A DNA stretch of 37,029 bases from Candidatus Omnitrophota bacterium. Lineage in GTDB: Bacteria; Omnitrophota; Gorgyraeia; Gygaellales; Profunditerraquicolaceae. Position numbers and translations under genes: made by a program. Positions 35,401-37,029 of this stretch are shown here, piece by piece (the stretch's first letter is position 1; each line of letters starts with the position of its first letter). Below the pieces are notes generated by a model. That model saw only the letters and a list, made by a program, of their open reading frames with translations. It made no database searches and was not told the origin of the DNA. Where the stretch lies: the NCBI GenBank assembly GCA_003644385.1, contig QNCD01000007.1, positions 1 to 37,029 on the forward strand. Direction: 5' to 3'.

Positions 35401-35852
35401 AATTGGCCGGAAGGAATATAGAAATAATTAAAGAGATTAGTCCTGATTTGCCTCAGGTCAGGCTAGATAAGAACAGGATTGAGCAGGTATTTATCAATAT
35501 CCTTATGAATGCAATTCAATCCATGCCTGCTGGAGGGAAATTATTTATAAAAGGATATAAAAAAGAATTGCATAGAGGTGAAGGTATAGGCTTTAGAAAG
35601 GACGATTTATTTACTCCGGAAGAGAAGGTGGTATTTATTGATATTATAAATACAGGTTCTAAAATACCTGCCGCAGACTTGGATAAAATATTCGAGCCTT
35701 TTTATACAACACGGCGCGACCTGGGGGGGACAGGACTGGGATTGTTTATTGTGAAGAATATTATGGAGATGCACAGAGGAGATATAAAAATCGAAAATAT
35801 AGAAGACGGCGTCAAGGTGAGCTTAATTTTTAAAATAGAGAGGCAGGGGTAG
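32460..35852 (+). CDS. membrane sensor histidine kinase: periplasmic sensor, HAMP, about five PAS domains, HisKA, HATPase
   Basis: Two N-terminal TMs, HAMP, repeated PAS with DITERK junctions, GVAHEIKNPLAIIMQG H-box, NILMNAIQSMPAGG, GGTGLGLFIVKNI. Confidence 0.93.
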   Translation: MKFPVKNIFRKKSILIRTTLLSWLVIILTLEIFIFSFIPYQRKTLKEDLELQAKAITSSLRDTTLTSIDLEDYSLITKQYSSILSENPFVLYLVITRRDGFSLIFTKYNRKAYDTDYLQGVWVEPLPTGNSGYSFIETKIIPERTFHYKSPIEYLDTQWGWMHVGLSLEKYYNDLKTFYLHSVWLAILCILVGLLIAFFFSRQLVNPIYKLSKVVESFGKGDFSLRAEVSSGDEIENLASSFNRMAQTLENSQKELITAKEYIENIISSITDALIVTDKALNIKLVNKAAYNILGYYEKELFNNPLSVIFREDDYVNFVNHDLLVLVKNGSIINRELNCKTRDGRVIPTLFSGAVMRSDNGSLEGIVIIIKEITDRKQIEMALRDSEQRYRFLFEQAPIGIGLMTAEGRIIASNHAMQEIFGYSKKEFEKINDRDLYVQPQDRNLLLDKMNEKESVGNFQALLRRKDISVFEAILNVSKIRIMGKDLFQTTYFDLSERKKIEDQFKEAKEKAELLYKVVPSAIFTVDKERRITSWNDKAKEITGYSFQEVVGKECSLFAKAPCEDKCGLYSEDIDKPVIARECMIICKGGEKRIISKNADFLKDASGNIIGGIESFEDITERKKTEGILKESEKKFRDLAELLPQTIFEFDTNLKIRFANKIAFDVFGYQPEDLDKGLDVLDMLALADRDKAAKILQRVLKGERVGGLEFSAVKKDGNIFPCIIYVNPILSENKVTGIRSVLVDITERKEIERALRESEEKMRAVLENSPDVILSINRQYNILFVNRLGMDGRIIIGESCLNFVKQEFRLPMKECIDRVFASAENDSIELAGIDGKWYSCRLASIRKEGTVSNVIIIGTDDTQRKAAEDALRKAYHEIKTTQNQLNVAEKMAAIGRIASGVAHEIKNPLAIIMQGVEYLSNVNKTKDKNINSTLLFMNDAVVRANRIVKGILDYSSMTKMDFEMQNLSNLIINCLLLLKVQLAGRNIEIIKEISPDLPQVRLDKNRIEQVFINILMNAIQSMPAGGKLFIKGYKKELHRGEGIGFRKDDLFTPEEKVVFIDIINTGSKIPAADLDKIFEPFYTTRRDLGGTGLGLFIVKNIMEMHRGDIKIENIEDGVKVSLIFKIERQG

Positions 35853-35858
35853 TATATT

Positions 35859-36251
35859 ATGGGGAAAAAAAAGATACTGATTGTGGATGACGAAGAGAAT
35901 ATAGTCCAATTATTAAAGCTGAATCTTGAACGCAGCGGCGAATTTGAAATCAGGACAGAAACCAGGGGTAGGCAGGCATTTTCGGCTGCAAAAGAGTTTA
36001 ATCCGGATTTAATTATATTAGATATGACCATGCCGGATGTGGGAGGAAAAGAAGCAGCGCTTCAGATAAAGGCAGAGGAATCTCTGAAAAAAATTCCTTT
36101 TATTTTTTTGACCGGGCTCGTTGATGAAAACGCGCTGAACACAAAAAACAGCGAGTTAGCCGGCTGCCCTTTTTTATCTAAGCCGGTCTCTACGAAAGAT
36201 CTGATCAGCTGCATAAAAGAGGAACTTTCCAATAAAAAAGGAGGCGGATAA
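35859..36251 (+). CDS. single-domain response regulator
   Basis: KKILIVDDEENIVQLL, LIILDMTMPDVGG, FLTG, SKPV. Confidence 0.92.
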   Translation: MGKKKILIVDDEENIVQLLKLNLERSGEFEIRTETRGRQAFSAAKEFNPDLIILDMTMPDVGGKEAALQIKAEESLKKIPFIFLTGLVDENALNTKNSELAGCPFLSKPVSTKDLISCIKEELSNKKGGG

Positions 36252-36253
36252 TT

Positions 36254-36631
36254 ATGGAAAAGAGAAAAATAATGGTTGTTAATGACGAACTGACTTTTTT
36301 GCAGATGATGAAATTAAATTTAGAAGAGACGGAAAAATATGAAGTCTTGACTTTGGCCGGAGCAAAGGACATCTTGGCTCATGTAGAAAAATTCAGGCCA
36401 GACGTAATATTGTTAGATTTAGTCATGCCTACGATCGGAGGATTGGAGGCCTGCGAGATGTTAAATAACCACCCTATCGGTAAAAATACCCCTATTATTG
36501 TTCTCACTGCTTTGGATAAGGATATCGACAAGCTTAAGGCTTATAAAAAAGGAGTAGTGGATTACTTGGTAAAACCGGTTGAGACGGAAAAAGTAGTGGC
36601 GACAATAGAAAAAGTTCTGAGGCAAGATTAG
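36254..36631 (+). CDS. single-domain response regulator with VNDE acidic pocket
   Basis: RKIMVVNDELTFLQMM, VILLDLVMPTIGG, IVLTAL, VKPVE. Confidence 0.9.
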   Translation: MEKRKIMVVNDELTFLQMMKLNLEETEKYEVLTLAGAKDILAHVEKFRPDVILLDLVMPTIGGLEACEMLNNHPIGKNTPIIVLTALDKDIDKLKAYKKGVVDYLVKPVETEKVVATIEKVLRQD

Positions 36632-36696
36632 TCTTAGCGGACCAATCGAATAAGATGAACATAGTGTCCCAAATTTATAAGGTTAAAATTATCTAG

Positions 36697-37029
36697 ATGA
36701 AAATAAATTTAGCTAATATTTTACAAAATAAATATATTATCTGTATAGATATTGGAGCTTCTTCTGTAAAATTAGCTCATTTCAAGAAAAATAAAGAAGG
36801 ATTGCTTTTGATCAAGGCAGGTTGCCGGAATTTCGGATTCAGAGGCGGAAAGAATTTACGAGGCCAAGAAATAATATCGATTTTAAAAGATTTTTTTAAA
36901 GAAATTAATCTTGAAAAAAATGATTTTGTTTTAACGGTAAATTCCCCCAAAACGGCTGTAAAAATTATCAGCGCAGTCTGTTCTTCAAAAAAAGAATTAG
37001 GAGAAATTTTAAAAGCCGACCTTCAAAAC
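36697..37029 (+). CDS. pilM: PilM-like type IV pilus assembly ATPase, 5' part only (truncated by window end, not in ORF track)
   Basis: Open from ATG 36697 to the end: MKINLANILQNKYIICIDIGASSVKLAHFKKNKEGLLLIKAG... actin-like phosphate-1 motif. Confidence 0.75.
   Translation, partial: MKINLANILQNKYIICIDIGASSVKLAHFKKNKEGLLLIKAGCRNFGFRGGKNLRGQEIISILKDFFKEINLEKNDFVLTVNSPKTAVKIISAVCSSKKELGEILKADLQN

Noticed and set aside
1-37029. CRISPR array, prophage, IS element or defence system
   Set aside because: No regularly spaced repeats, transposase, integrase, Cas, toxin-antitoxin or phage structural motifs were recognised in either strand of the window.

Overview
The window is a dense, mostly plus-strand bacterial chromosome segment of about 37 kb. 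The gene content suggests a diderm candidate-phylum lineage; Omnitrophota-like is an inference only. Order of contents: (1) a 2-oxoacid:ferredoxin oxidoreductase operon (gamma, delta, alpha, beta) with a ferritin-like protein and a ferredoxin; (2) a minus-strand SurA/PpiD-like protein; (3) hisG, an unlisted 33-aa basic microprotein and a TPR protein; (4) split transketolase; (5) the conserved block ispE-spoVG-tRNA-Gln-glmU-prs-rplY(ctc)-pth-rpsF-ssb-rpsR-rplI-dnaB; (6) an envelope block bamA-skp-lpxD-lpxC/fabZ-lpxA-lpxI; (7) a CBM48 protein, a radical SAM protein, tRNA-Arg, an omptin-like outer-membrane protein and tRNA-Lys; (8) archease-rtcB-serS and a tRNA-Ser with an irregular anticodon stem; (9) a multi-PAS histidine kinase, two single-domain response regulators and a truncated pilM at the right edge. 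No CRISPR array, IS element, prophage or defence island was seen. The best leads are: the hidden COX24/bS22-like micro-ORF, which contradicts the annotated TPR start; dispersed GTAC-rich repeats ending in a Shine-Dalgarno-like sequence; a SpoVG with an inserted zinc ribbon; an omptin-like protein keeping both catalytic dyads; a structured leader before tRNA-Lys; and a broken tRNA-Arg-like fragment carrying a palindrome. I did not find a clearly new multi-gene system.
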